Source of the DNA: Herbidospora sakaeratensis
Lineage (GTDB): Bacteria > Actinomycetota > Actinomycetes > Streptosporangiales > Streptosporangiaceae
Direction of reading: 5' to 3'
Assembly: GCF_001570525.1 (NCBI RefSeq)
Contig: NZ_BBXC01000012.1
Coordinates: forward strand, 438,576 to 502,575
DNA: 64,000 bases
Part shown: positions 1 to 8,330 of the stretch, piece by piece
How positions within the stretch are numbered: the first letter of the stretch is position 1
Layout: each line of letters begins with the position of its first letter
The notes under the pieces: generated by a model
What the model was told of the DNA's origin: nothing
The model's input: only the letters and a program-made list of their open reading frames with translations
The model's database searches: none
Program-made: the position numbers and the translations under genes

Positions 1-210
1 CACGATCGCCAGCAGCGCGGCGACCGTGGTCAGCCAGACCTTCATGGCCAGCGGGCCGGAGAAGCCGGCCAGGCCGTAGGCGAAACCGGTCGGGGGGTGC
101 AGTTCGCCGTACACGCCGAGGGCGGCGGCGACCAGGCCGCCCGCGAGCACGGGGATGACGAGGACGGCGACGGCGCCACGGTTCTGTGGGGCGACTTGGG
201 TGTGAGACAT
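1..210 (-). CDS. DUF6529-like membrane protein (partial, N-terminal 70 residues)
   Basis: Only the first 70 codons are in the window; the gene runs off the left edge. It starts with ATG at 210. The visible protein has a first hydrophobic helix (about residues 14-33), then a short loop containing HPPTGFAYGLAGFSG, then the beginning of a second helix (MKVWLTTVAALLAIV). This hydrophobic pattern and the H-x-PTG...AGFSG loop resemble DUF6529, a family of small multi-helix membrane proteins in actinomycetes that I associate with haem or redox neighbours. The function is not established. It lies just downstream of the secreted protein at 244-972 on the same strand and may be co-transcribed with it. 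Confidence 0.6.
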   Translation of the reverse strand, partial: MSHTQVAPQNRGAVAVLVIPVLAGGLVAAALGVYGELHPPTGFAYGLAGFSGPLAMKVWLTTVAALLAIV

Positions 211-243
211 CTCAGGCTCTCAAGCGTTCGGGGGCGGCGGGGA

Positions 244-972
244 TCAGGAGGCGGGCGCCAGGAAGGCGTCGATGAACTGGTCGGGGTCCTGGGGGGTGAG
301 CGGGATGCCGTACCACTCCTGGACGCCGCCGTCGAAGGCGGCGGCGGGCTCGCCGGAGTTCTCGCCGAGCATGATGCGGCCGACCGACTGGCCGTTGGGG
401 AGCTTGATCCAGCCGCCGACGACACGGGCGCCGCGGACCTGGGCGGTGGCGCGGTAGAGGCCCGAGGGCTTCTTCACGGTGGCGGCCGAGAAGCGCCAGC
501 TCTTGTTCTTCCACTCGATGCGGCCCTGCGCCTTGCCGCCGCGCAGGGCGGCCGTGACCAGGGTGTCCTTGCCTTCGAGGGTGATCGTGTTGTCGGCGGC
601 GGTGCCCCGCAGCCACGCCTCGATCTTGCCGTCGCAGAAGTAGCCGACGACCTTGCCCTTCCTGATCGAGATCGCGATCAGGCCGCCGTTCTGGTCGACG
701 ACGCCGGCGTAGTCGGCCTTCTTCGGGGTGGGGTCCTCCTCCTGCTCGGGGGCGGCCACCTCTTCGGGTTCCTGGGTCGCGTCGGGGGTGGCCTCTTCCT
801 GGGCCTCGGGGGTCTCTTCGGGCGTGGCCAGCGGGTCGGCCCCGGCCCCGGCCGCCGCCGGGACGGCCGCGGTCTCCTGGATCTGGGGCGAGGCGGTCGC
901 GCTGGCCACCGTCAGGCCCGCGGTCATCACCACTCCGACGGCCAATGTGTAAATGGGTCCTAGCCGGCTCAT
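244..972 (-). CDS. Secreted hypothetical protein with acidic linker
   Basis: The protein has 242 residues. The ATG at 972 is chosen because AGGAGAG lies at the right distance upstream; a longer in-frame reading has no ribosome site. Residues 1-27 form a signal peptide (MSRLGP, hydrophobic core, then ASATA). Residues about 30-85 are a Pro/Glu/Ala-rich acidic linker, typical of a tether through the cell wall. The rest (about 86-242) looks like a compact beta-rich domain, beginning DYAGVVDQNGGLIAISIRKG and containing one Cys. I do not recognise the family. The downstream DUF6529-like gene starts 34 bases after its stop and may form an operon with it. Confidence 0.8.
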   Translation of the reverse strand: MSRLGPIYTLAVGVVMTAGLTVASATASPQIQETAAVPAAAGAGADPLATPEETPEAQEEATPDATQEPEEVAAPEQEEDPTPKKADYAGVVDQNGGLIAISIRKGKVVGYFCDGKIEAWLRGTAADNTITLEGKDTLVTAALRGGKAQGRIEWKNKSWRFSAATVKKPSGLYRATAQVRGARVVGGWIKLPNGQSVGRIMLGENSGEPAAAFDGGVQEWYGIPLTPQDPDQFIDAFLAPAS

Positions 973-1073
973 GTTCCGTCTCTCCTGGGTTTGTTTCCTG
1001 CCCCAGAGTGAATCGCGGCGGGCCGCGTCTGTCTGTGGACTAATGCGCACTCGTCTGGGATGAGAATGGGGGC

Positions 1074-2003
1074 GTGATCCAGCAGCCATCGCTCACGTCG
1101 TGGATCGTCCCGCCGCCTCCGGGTCTGCGGTACGACCAGCTCGCGCGCACCCCGGTCCACCGGTGGTGGCGGCCTCTGCTCGGGACCCTGCTGATCGTGG
1201 TCGTCTACGTCGCGCTGACGGCGGCGCTCGGTCTGGTCGCGATGCTCCTCATCGCCGTGTCGGGGGCCTCGCCGATGGGCTTGTCCCCCGGCCGGATCCT
1301 GTTCGAGGACCCGGTGCTCGACCTCGCGTTCCAGCTCGTGGCGATCGCGATCCTGATTCCGCTGGTGCTGGGGGCGGCCTGGCTGGTGCAACGACGTCCA
1401 CCCGGGACCCTTTCCTCGGTGGCGGGACGGCTGCGGTGGCGGTGGCTCCTGCGGTGCGTTCCATTGGCGATCCTCGCGGTGGTGCTGGGGGAGGTCGCCC
1501 AGAGCCTGGTCCTGCTGGCGACGGGGGTTTCTCCCGGATACGGCTGGGCGGGCTGGTCGGATCTGCTGGTGCCGTTGCTCGTCGTCCTTCTCCTCGTGCC
1601 CATGCAGGCGGCTGCAGAGGAGTACGCGTTCCGGGGCTGGGTGGTTCAGGCTTTCGGCGCCTATTTGCGCAATCCCTGGTGGGGGATCGTCATCTCGTCG
1701 GCCGTCTTCGCGGCGTTCCACGGGTACACCGACTTCGGAATCGCCTACACGTTCGGGTTCGGCGTGCTGATGGGATGGGTGTCGATCCGCACCGGCGGGC
1801 TTGAGGCCGCCATCGCGCTGCACGCGGTGAACAATGTGGGGGCGTTCGGGATCGCGGCGGTGGCGGGGGAGCTCGGGTCGGCGCTGGAGCAGGGTTCCCT
1901 GCCGTGGCAGACCCTGGTGGGGACGATTGTGCAATTTGGCGTTTTTGGGGTTGGTGTCGTGGTTTTGGCTCGTAAGTCGGGAATTTCGGTGGAGGGCGGA
2001 TAA
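1074..2003 (+). CDS. CPBP-family intramembrane glutamic endopeptidase
   Basis: This 309-residue multi-helix protein belongs to the CPBP (Abi/CAAX-protease-like) family. The signature residues are present: E182-E183-x-x-x-R187 (EEYAFRGW), H216 (FAAFHG) and H250-x-x-x-N254 (HAVNN). These are the intramembrane residues that in CAAX-type members bind metal or act as the catalytic glutamate system. Seven or eight hydrophobic helices are visible. The start is GTG at 1074; there is no Shine-Dalgarno sequence, but GAGAAT ends exactly six bases upstream, so the transcript is probably leaderless. It is transcribed divergently from the secreted protein at 244-972. The substrate is unknown; family members process prenylated proteins, act in bacteriocin self-immunity or cleave anti-sigma factors. 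Confidence 0.85.
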   Translation: MIQQPSLTSWIVPPPPGLRYDQLARTPVHRWWRPLLGTLLIVVVYVALTAALGLVAMLLIAVSGASPMGLSPGRILFEDPVLDLAFQLVAIAILIPLVLGAAWLVQRRPPGTLSSVAGRLRWRWLLRCVPLAILAVVLGEVAQSLVLLATGVSPGYGWAGWSDLLVPLLVVLLLVPMQAAAEEYAFRGWVVQAFGAYLRNPWWGIVISSAVFAAFHGYTDFGIAYTFGFGVLMGWVSIRTGGLEAAIALHAVNNVGAFGIAAVAGELGSALEQGSLPWQTLVGTIVQFGVFGVGVVVLARKSGISVEGG

Positions 2004-2013
2004 ATCTCACTAG

Positions 2014-2100
2014 AGAGGAGGTGATCGTGGGTTGCGGGAGGGGTATCAGAGGGATTGCGTCCCTCCCAGACATATGTGGAACGGTCCTGATAGAGGAGGT
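2014..2100 (+). promoter_or_regulatory. Leader of the repeat protein gene with two strong ribosome sites and a hairpin
   Basis: AGAGGAGGTGATC at 2014-2026 lies immediately before a GTG at 2027, and a second site, TAGAGGAGGT, at 2091-2100 lies before the GTG starts at 2103 and 2109. Between them GGGAGGG and CCCTCCC (about 2036-2067) can pair. The GTG at 2027 opens a frame of about 50 codons that runs out of frame into the downstream gene. Whether this upstream ORF is translated is unknown; the unusually good first ribosome site is what is seen. Confidence 0.4.
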
Positions 2101-2102
2101 AA

Positions 2103-5100
2103 GTGGCCGTGCCCCCCGAAGACGAGGAGCAGCCGGATGTGCCCCCGAAGCTCCACCACTCGCCACCGGGCCCTGCCACGACCCCTGAGGAGAGTCCCCG
2201 CCCGCGCACCTCACCCTGGGCCCTGCCCCCCTTCGCCGCGCCGACGCCGGAAGACCCTCCGGTCCGCGGCCGCCGTCCCTACGACGCCGACGAGCCGGAA
2301 CCCCGGCCGGGCGACCTAGAGACGACTCAGCCCCGGCGGGCGATCGGGTCGTTACCGTTCGAGGCCCTGGGCGAGCGGCGTCACGGGCCGATCGGGCCAC
2401 GGCCGGGCGAGCCTCAGGACCAGGTGATCTGGCCCCTGGGCAAATCCCCGTTACCCGTGCCGCCCGCGCCTGCCTCCGAGGGCGAGCCTGAGCGGCCCAG
2501 AGACGTGGCGGCAGTCGAGGGGCTGGGCGGCTCGCGGAACGCTGATCCTCATGGCGAGACCGACAAGCCGCGGGCCGACTCCTATGGCGAGGCCGGTCGG
2601 TCTGTCGGCGCGGTCGAGGGGCTGGGCGGGTCGCGAGGTGCTGATCCCTATGGCGACGTCGATCGGGCGCGAGGCGTGGATCCCTATGGTGAGGCCGGGC
2701 GGGCGCTGCCTGCGGTCGCCGGGCTGGGTGGGGCGGCTCACGATGATCTGTTGAATGATCCGCTCGGCTCGCGGGGGAACGCCGGGTCATCGGGGGGTGG
2801 AGCGGCTCTGCCGCCCGGGGTCGAGCCCATGTATCCCGTCGATCCCGCCATTCGCAGTGAAGAGGCCACGCCCGAGGGGATCTATCCGCCCGATCCCGCG
2901 CTGCGGCAGAGCCGGCCGTCTGATTTTCCGCCTCGGCATCATCGGCCCTACTCCACCCCTCAGCGGCCCGACGACGACGAGCGCGGCGGGCCCAGGGAGT
3001 ATCCCGACAAGCTGGTCGCCTCCGGGCCGCCACGGGAGCACGGGATCCGGGTCCGGCCGGCCATCGCGGCGGAGCCGGAGTTCGTCCCGGAGCCGGAGTT
3101 CGGGCCGGGGAGGCGGGAGAAGGACGTACCGGCGGCGGTGCCCGCTGTTCGGAAGGCGTCGCCTGAGCGGATCGGGAAGCCGCCCGGGGGGCGGCCGTTG
3201 CGGCCCGACGTGCTGGCCACGCTGGGGCCGCCCCGGGGCGGCAAGCACGGGCGCAGAGGGGTGCGGGCGCAGCGGCGGCGGCCGAGGATCGGGTTGCCGT
3301 TGCTGGTCATCGTGGCGGTCATCACGGCCGCGGCGTTCGGGTTGTTCGTGGTGCGGTGGGCGACCGCGCCGGCCACGTCGGGGATCCGGCTCGCGGTCGG
3401 CGACGGGCAGTCGGGCGACTCGGCGTTCCAGGCGCCGGGGTTGCCCGGCAACGGATCGCGGCAGGTGCTGACGTCGGTCGCGTCGTCGGGGTCGACGATC
3501 GTGGCGGTCGGCACCGACACCACCAGCGCCATCGCGCGGCCCCTGTTCATCGTCTCGGTCAACGACGGCAAGGACTGGACCCTCGGCGAGGTCAACGGGC
3601 CGCCCGGCTACGAGGCCGCGCCGGGGTCGCCCGGCCGGGTCGTCGGCAGCGGCGGGAAGTGGCTCGCCGTCAGCACCGACCCCGCCGGGCCCGAGGGCCG
3701 GGGCATGTGGACGTCGCCCGACGGCCAGGCGTGGGCGGCGGTCGACCCGGCCCGGCTCGGGATGTTCCTCGAATCCGACCGGGTGACCGATCTGGCCCGG
3801 ACCGCCACCGGGTTCGTCGCCGTCGGCAGCACCATGCAGGCCGACGGCACGCCGGGCGCGGTCGCCTGGACCTCCGCCGACGGCCAGGCGTGGACGCGGG
3901 TCGACACCCCGCGGATCGGCACGCCCGACATGATCCGCACCGTCAAGGCGGTCGTGGCCAAGGGAGACAAGGTCGTCGCCCTGGCCGAACCGGGGGCCGG
4001 CACCGCGACCGTGATCCTGCGATCGGACGACGGGGGGCGGTCGTGGCTGCGTACAGCGACGGCGCTGCCCGACATCAGGCCCGAGACGGGCGCGCTGGCC
4101 GCGTCGGGTGACGGCTTCGTGCTGGTGCCGACCGGGCAGCGGTTCTCCGGTCCGGGTGTACGGGTGCACTGCTCGCCCGAAGGCCAGAACTGGACCGCCT
4201 GCGGGACCATCGGGCCGCTCAGCCCGGCCGGGAGCGGCGTGCGCGGGCTGGCCGCCTCGGGGGCGGGCCTGGCCGCCGTCGTGGAGTCGGCCTGGGAGGA
4301 GTACGCCCTCTTCACCAGCGACGACGGCCGCGACTGGCGCAAACGGGCCGACCTCGGTCTCATCCCGGGGACGCTGCGCGGGCTGACCATCACCGACAGC
4401 GGGCGCCTGGTCGCCGGTGGCGACAAACGCGGCGCCGGCGACGTGGAGAACCTGCCGGTCCTGATGACGGCCGAGAAGGGCAAGGCCGCGCGGGCCGTGC
4501 CGCTGGAGAGCGTGCCGGGGCTGAACCGGCTGGCCCGCAACACCTCGGGCGTGCTGGCGGCCGGGGGCGCGTTCGTCGCGGTCGGCTCGGCCAACGGCGA
4601 CGCGGGCATCTGGACCAGCGGGAACAACGGCGCCAACTGGCGGGCGATCAACTCCCAGTGGCTCGGCGGGTCGGGCCGGCAGGCGCTCTCCGACGTCGCC
4701 CACGGCCCCAAGGGCTGGCTCGCCGTCGGCAGCACGATGGCCGACCTGCTGGTGACCAAGCCGCTGCTCGTGGTGTCGTCCGACGGAAAGGGCTGGCGGC
4801 CGGGGCCCGAGATGACCGCGCCCGAGGGCCACTACTACCTGGCGCCCCAGACGGTCGCCGCCGGGCCCAAGGGCTACGTGCTGGCCGGCGAAGACCAGAC
4901 CGGCGCCGGGATCGGCCCGGCGCTCTGGTTCACCGGCGACCTCAAGAAGTTCACCCGCGTGGGCGAACTGCCCGCAGGGGCGGCCGAGGTGCGCATCCAC
5001 GACGTGGCCGCGACCGACGACGGCTTCGTGGCCATCGGCGGGACCGGCCGGTCGGAGCGGGAGAACGGGGTCGTCTGGGTCTCCGCCGACGGGCTGAAGT

Positions 5101-5567
5101 GGGAGGCCAAGAACCGCGTCCTGCCCGACGACGCCCAGTCGGCCGGGCTGCGCCACATCGTCGCCCACGACGGAAAGCTGGTCGCGACCGGGACCGCCCT
5201 GACCGACGACGGCACCCGGCCCTTCTCGGCGGTGAGCGGCGACGGCGGCGACAGCTGGGAGTTCGCCTGGTTGCCCGCCGAGGCGCCGGCCGTGGTCCTC
5301 GACCTGACGGCCAGCGAGCGCGGCATCGTCGCCGTGGGCGCTCATGGCACCGGCAGCGAGGTCGACAGCTCGGTGTGGGCGTCGGAGGACGGGCTGGTGT
5401 GGGTCCGGCACGGGCTCGTCGAAGACGGGCTCGGCGGCGCGGGCGCCCAGTGGCTGGGGGCGGTGACGATCTCGGGCCAGCGGGTGATCGCGGTCGGCCG
5501 CTCGACGACGAGCAAGACCGACAACATCACCATCTGGCGCAGCACCCTGTCCTCGGGAGACGCGTGA
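2103..5567 (+). CDS. Large single-pass membrane protein with extracytoplasmic beta-propeller-like repeats
   Basis: This 1154-residue protein has three parts. Residues 1 to about 390 are Pro/Gly/Arg-rich, probably disordered and cytoplasmic, with imperfect tandem repeats (units like GEAGR...GLGGSR..DPYG, DNA about 2510-2740). About residues 395-418 form one membrane helix (GLPLLVIVAVITAAAFGLFV). About 430-1150 form an outside domain built of repeated sheets with motifs such as WTSADGQAW, WVSADGLKW and WASEDGLVW, which resemble Asp-box/BNR or sialidase-type propeller blades. No catalytic sialidase residues are apparent, so binding or sensing is more likely than hydrolysis. GTG at 2103 follows TAGAGGAGGT; GTG at 2109 is also possible. 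The N-terminal region varies more than the propeller and could interact with an intracellular partner. Confidence 0.8.
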   Translation: MAVPPEDEEQPDVPPKLHHSPPGPATTPEESPRPRTSPWALPPFAAPTPEDPPVRGRRPYDADEPEPRPGDLETTQPRRAIGSLPFEALGERRHGPIGPRPGEPQDQVIWPLGKSPLPVPPAPASEGEPERPRDVAAVEGLGGSRNADPHGETDKPRADSYGEAGRSVGAVEGLGGSRGADPYGDVDRARGVDPYGEAGRALPAVAGLGGAAHDDLLNDPLGSRGNAGSSGGGAALPPGVEPMYPVDPAIRSEEATPEGIYPPDPALRQSRPSDFPPRHHRPYSTPQRPDDDERGGPREYPDKLVASGPPREHGIRVRPAIAAEPEFVPEPEFGPGRREKDVPAAVPAVRKASPERIGKPPGGRPLRPDVLATLGPPRGGKHGRRGVRAQRRRPRIGLPLLVIVAVITAAAFGLFVVRWATAPATSGIRLAVGDGQSGDSAFQAPGLPGNGSRQVLTSVASSGSTIVAVGTDTTSAIARPLFIVSVNDGKDWTLGEVNGPPGYEAAPGSPGRVVGSGGKWLAVSTDPAGPEGRGMWTSPDGQAWAAVDPARLGMFLESDRVTDLARTATGFVAVGSTMQADGTPGAVAWTSADGQAWTRVDTPRIGTPDMIRTVKAVVAKGDKVVALAEPGAGTATVILRSDDGGRSWLRTATALPDIRPETGALAASGDGFVLVPTGQRFSGPGVRVHCSPEGQNWTACGTIGPLSPAGSGVRGLAASGAGLAAVVESAWEEYALFTSDDGRDWRKRADLGLIPGTLRGLTITDSGRLVAGGDKRGAGDVENLPVLMTAEKGKAARAVPLESVPGLNRLARNTSGVLAAGGAFVAVGSANGDAGIWTSGNNGANWRAINSQWLGGSGRQALSDVAHGPKGWLAVGSTMADLLVTKPLLVVSSDGKGWRPGPEMTAPEGHYYLAPQTVAAGPKGYVLAGEDQTGAGIGPALWFTGDLKKFTRVGELPAGAAEVRIHDVAATDDGFVAIGGTGRSERENGVVWVSADGLKWEAKNRVLPDDAQSAGLRHIVAHDGKLVATGTALTDDGTRPFSAVSGDGGDSWEFAWLPAEAPAVVLDLTASERGIVAVGAHGTGSEVDSSVWASEDGLVWVRHGLVEDGLGGAGAQWLGAVTISGQRVIAVGRSTTSKTDNITIWRSTLSSGDA

Positions 5568-5685
5568 CGGCCCATCAGCAGCCCGTTGCCGGCGCATGAG
5601 CCGTCGAGGCGCGGCCGAGGTGCGGCCCCCACGCGTGTCACCGGCTTGCGGGTGGAGATCCCGTCTGGCCGGACGGCCCTTCGGT

Positions 5686-6054
5686 TCAGGTGACCGGGAG
5701 GTCGTTCAGGAAGTCGAGGAGGCCGTTCGTCAGCGGGAGACGTACAAGATCATCGTCGGTGGCCCAGACGGCCGCCGCCGCGTCGTCGCCCGGTTTCAGG
5801 TCGCCGCCGGTCACGTGGGCGTGGTAGTCGAAGATGTCGTAGAAGCCGACCACGATCGTTCCCGCCAGGGCGCCCACCTGGATCTCCAGGCCGGTCTCCT
5901 CCCTGATCTCGCGGCGGAGGGCCTCGGCGTCGGTCTCGCCCTCTTCGACGCGGCCGCCGGGCAGGGACCACAGGCCCTCCGACGGCGGGTGGCCACGCTG
6001 GATGAGCAGGAGGCGACCCTCGGTGTCGCGGATGATCGCCCCAACGCAGCGCAT
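5686..6054 (-). CDS. Nudix hydrolase
   Basis: This 122-residue protein is a single Nudix domain. The Nudix box is complete: GGRVEEGETDAEALRREIRE followed by ETGLEI, matching G-x5-E-x7-REUxEExGU, so it should bind metal and cleave a nucleoside-diphosphate-linked substrate. The substrate cannot be told from sequence. The ATG at 6054 is preceded by TAATCT ending seven bases upstream (6062-6067) and has no ribosome site, indicating a leaderless mRNA. It is transcribed away from the DUF6758 gene at 6127. Confidence 0.85.
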   Translation of the reverse strand: MRCVGAIIRDTEGRLLLIQRGHPPSEGLWSLPGGRVEEGETDAEALRREIREETGLEIQVGALAGTIVVGFYDIFDYHAHVTGGDLKPGDDAAAAVWATDDDLVRLPLTNGLLDFLNDLPVT

Positions 6055-6126
6055 AACGCCAAGATTACGGCTAAAAGCCCCGGGGAGCCTTGACGGGTCC
6101 CGGGCATCGGAGCACGGTGAGTAACT

Positions 6127-6756
6127 GTGAGAGCCGCGCCCACCTGTCCCCGGTGCTTCGGCCCGCTGAGCGAACCCAATGTCTGGTCGAGCGCCTGGCG
6201 GTGCCTGGTGCACGGCGAGGTGCTGCCGCATCGCTCCCATCGGCCCGGCGCGGCCGCCGTCGAACTGGTCAAGGGCTCGGCGGTGCCCGCCTGGGTGCCG
6301 TGGCCGCTGCCCGCCGGATGGCTGGTGACCGGGTTCGCCGAGGCGGGCGACCGGGCCGCCGTGGTCGCGGTCTCGGGGCCCTCGCTCAGCTACGGGCCCG
6401 CCGACATGCTGATCATCTCGGAGGAGCCGGGGGTCGGACTCGGATCCGCCTACGCCGGCCTTCCTGGGCCCGACCCCGGTGACATCGTCACCGACGTGCC
6501 TCTCAGCAAGATCGAGGTCAACGGGCACTCCATCCCGCTCTGGGTGGTGACCGAGGGCGTGCCGGGAGACAGGGCCGTGTACGTCGGCGAGGCCGCCGGG
6601 TGCTGGCTCTGGACCGTCGCCTGGCCCGCCGAGGCCGGGAACCTGATCACTCTGATGCAGCTCGCGCTGGCCGATCTCCGCGATCTGGAGTGGGACGTGC
6701 CGTTCGGGGCGTTCTCTCCACGTCTGACGGGGGAAGGCGCGGCGGGAACGGGCTAG
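6127..6756 (+). CDS. DUF6758 family protein
   Basis: This 209-residue protein starts with a zinc-ribbon-like pair (CPRCFGP, then WRCLVHGE) followed by PAWVPWPLPAGWLVTGF, LGSAYAGLPGPDPG, PLWVV, and a C-terminal ALADLRDLEWDVPFGAFSPR. These are the conserved blocks of DUF6758 as I know it from Streptomyces, where the gene also sits next to an MBL-fold gene. The function is unknown. The GTG at 6127 gives the N-terminus that matches the family. Its stop lies 10 bases before the start of the next gene, so the two may be partly co-transcribed. Confidence 0.75.
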   Translation: MRAAPTCPRCFGPLSEPNVWSSAWRCLVHGEVLPHRSHRPGAAAVELVKGSAVPAWVPWPLPAGWLVTGFAEAGDRAAVVAVSGPSLSYGPADMLIISEEPGVGLGSAYAGLPGPDPGDIVTDVPLSKIEVNGHSIPLWVVTEGVPGDRAVYVGEAAGCWLWTVAWPAEAGNLITLMQLALADLRDLEWDVPFGAFSPRLTGEGAAGTG

Positions 6757-6766
6757 AGTGCTGTTC

Positions 6767-7483
6767 GTGACAGCGCGTATCGAGCGAGTGGTGACCTCGG
6801 GGGTCGTCGAGATCGACGACGTCGAGCACAAGGTTGAGAACAACACCTGGATCGTGGGTGACGACGACGAGGTCATCGTCATCGACCCCGCGCGCGACGC
6901 GGAGAAGATCCTGGAGAAGGTGGGCGAGCGGCAGGTCCTCGCCGTCATCTGCACCCACGGGCTGCCCGACCACGTCGGCGGCGCCATCGAGGTGGCCGCC
7001 CGCGACGAGGCCGTGATCGCCCTGAGCCCCAAAGACAAGCGTCTGTGGCGGCAGACCTGGGAAGACACCTGGCCCGACATCGAGATGGAGGACGAGGGCC
7101 TGTTCGCCGTCGCCGACACCGAACTCGAGGTCATGAACACCCCGGGCGTGACCGCGGGCGGCGTGTCGCTGCTGGCCGAGTCGCTGGGCGTGGTGTTCAC
7201 CGGCAAGACCCTGCTGGCCGACGGCCCGGGCAAGCTCGGCGGCGAATACCCGGCCCTGGCCGACCAGCTCACCTCGATCGGCGAGCGGCTCTTCACCCTT
7301 CCCGGTGACACCCGGGTGCTCCCCGCCCACGGCGAGGAGACCACGATCGGCGACCTGGAGCCCCTGTTCGACCGGTGGCTCTCCGGTTCGCTGACCGCCG
7401 ACCCCGAGGAGCAGCAGCAGGAGGGCCCGCTGACCGACGGCACCCGCGTGTCGGGCATCCGCCTCAACGCCAACGACGACTGA
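6767..7483 (+). CDS. Metallo-beta-lactamase-fold protein with degenerate metal site
   Basis: This 238-residue protein follows the actinobacterial MBL-fold hydrolase pattern (N-terminus TARIERVVTSG, then NNTWIVGDDDEVIVIDPARD) but lacks several zinc ligands. H-x-H-x-D-H reads H64-G-L66-P-D68-H69, so the second His is Leu. The HTPGH motif is NTPGV128. The TGDT motif is TGK147T. Only H64, D68, H69 and the C-terminal H188 (PAHGE) remain. It probably cannot hold the normal two-metal centre and may be non-catalytic or use another mechanism. GTG at 6767 is preferred over GTG at 6758 because TAGAGT ends seven bases upstream (leaderless pattern) and family homologues begin at this residue. Confidence 0.8.
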   Translation: MTARIERVVTSGVVEIDDVEHKVENNTWIVGDDDEVIVIDPARDAEKILEKVGERQVLAVICTHGLPDHVGGAIEVAARDEAVIALSPKDKRLWRQTWEDTWPDIEMEDEGLFAVADTELEVMNTPGVTAGGVSLLAESLGVVFTGKTLLADGPGKLGGEYPALADQLTSIGERLFTLPGDTRVLPAHGEETTIGDLEPLFDRWLSGSLTADPEEQQQEGPLTDGTRVSGIRLNANDD

Positions 7484-7488
7484 GCGCG

Positions 7489-8322
7489 GTGGAGCAGCTC
7501 CCCCTGGAAGGAATGCCGCGGCGGCTCTTCTCGTGTACGCCGTCGCGGCTCAACTCCTGGCTCGACTGCCGCCGGCGTTACCGGTTCACCTACCTCGACC
7601 GCCCCGCGCCCCAGAAGGGCCCGCCGTGGGCGCACAACAGCGTGGGCGCGTCGGTCCACAACGCGCTGGCGGCGTGGTGGCGGGAGCCCTACGAACGCCG
7701 CACCCCGCTGTCGGCCGCGATCCTGGTCTCCAACGGCTGGATCACCGAGGGCTTCCGCGACGCGGAGCAGTCGCTGAAATGGCGTGACCGGGCCCGCGAG
7801 ATGGTCTCGGGTTACACCGCCACCCTCGACCCCTCCGACGAGCCGGTCGGCGTGGAGCGCACCGTCGCGACCCGCACCTCGGTGATGGCCCTCTCGGGCC
7901 GCATCGACCGCCTCGACCGGCGCGGCGACGAACTGGTCGTGGTCGACTACAAGACCGGCCGCCGCCCGTTGACCAGCGACGACGCACGTGGGTCCCTGGC
8001 CCTGGCGGTCTACGCCGTCGCGGCGAGCCGGGTGTTACGCCGGCCCTGCCACCGGGTGGAGCTCCACCACCTGCCGACCGGCGAGGTCGTCGAGTGGGAG
8101 CACACCGACGAGTCGCTGGCCCGCCACCTGTCGCGGGCCGACCAGATCGCGGCCGAGGCGCAGGAGGCCGACGAGGCCTACCGCGCGGGCGAGGCGACCG
8201 ATGAAACGTTCGCGCCGTCGCCGGGCGTGCTGTGCTCGTGGTGCGACTTCCGCAAACACTGCCCGGAGGGTCAGGCCGCCGCCCCCGACAAGGAACCCTG
8301 GGACGGGCTGGCCCCCATCTAG
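7489..8322 (+). CDS. RecB-like PD-(D/E)XK nuclease family protein
   Basis: This 277-residue protein is a single RecB/Cas4-type nuclease domain. Visible core motifs: the GASVHNAL helix with the conserved His, LSGRIDRLD then LVVVDYKTGRRP (the D...D-x-K catalytic pair), and the QxxxY-like helix LALAVYAVAA. A Cys (WLDCRRRYRFTY) near the N-terminus and a C-terminal CSWCDFRKHC give four cysteines in the spacing of an iron-sulfur nuclease of the AddB/Cas4 type. It probably acts on DNA ends or flaps; no helicase partner lies next to it. GTG at 7489 is five bases after the stop of the MBL-fold gene, so the two are likely in one operon. Confidence 0.85.
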   Translation: MEQLPLEGMPRRLFSCTPSRLNSWLDCRRRYRFTYLDRPAPQKGPPWAHNSVGASVHNALAAWWREPYERRTPLSAAILVSNGWITEGFRDAEQSLKWRDRAREMVSGYTATLDPSDEPVGVERTVATRTSVMALSGRIDRLDRRGDELVVVDYKTGRRPLTSDDARGSLALAVYAVAASRVLRRPCHRVELHHLPTGEVVEWEHTDESLARHLSRADQIAAEAQEADEAYRAGEATDETFAPSPGVLCSWCDFRKHCPEGQAAAPDKEPWDGLAPI

Positions 8323-8330
8323 AGCAGGCG

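Noticed and set aside
2510-2740. Possible CRISPR-like repeats
   Set aside because: The repeats are imperfect, lie in frame inside a coding region and have no uniform spacers; no cas genes are present.
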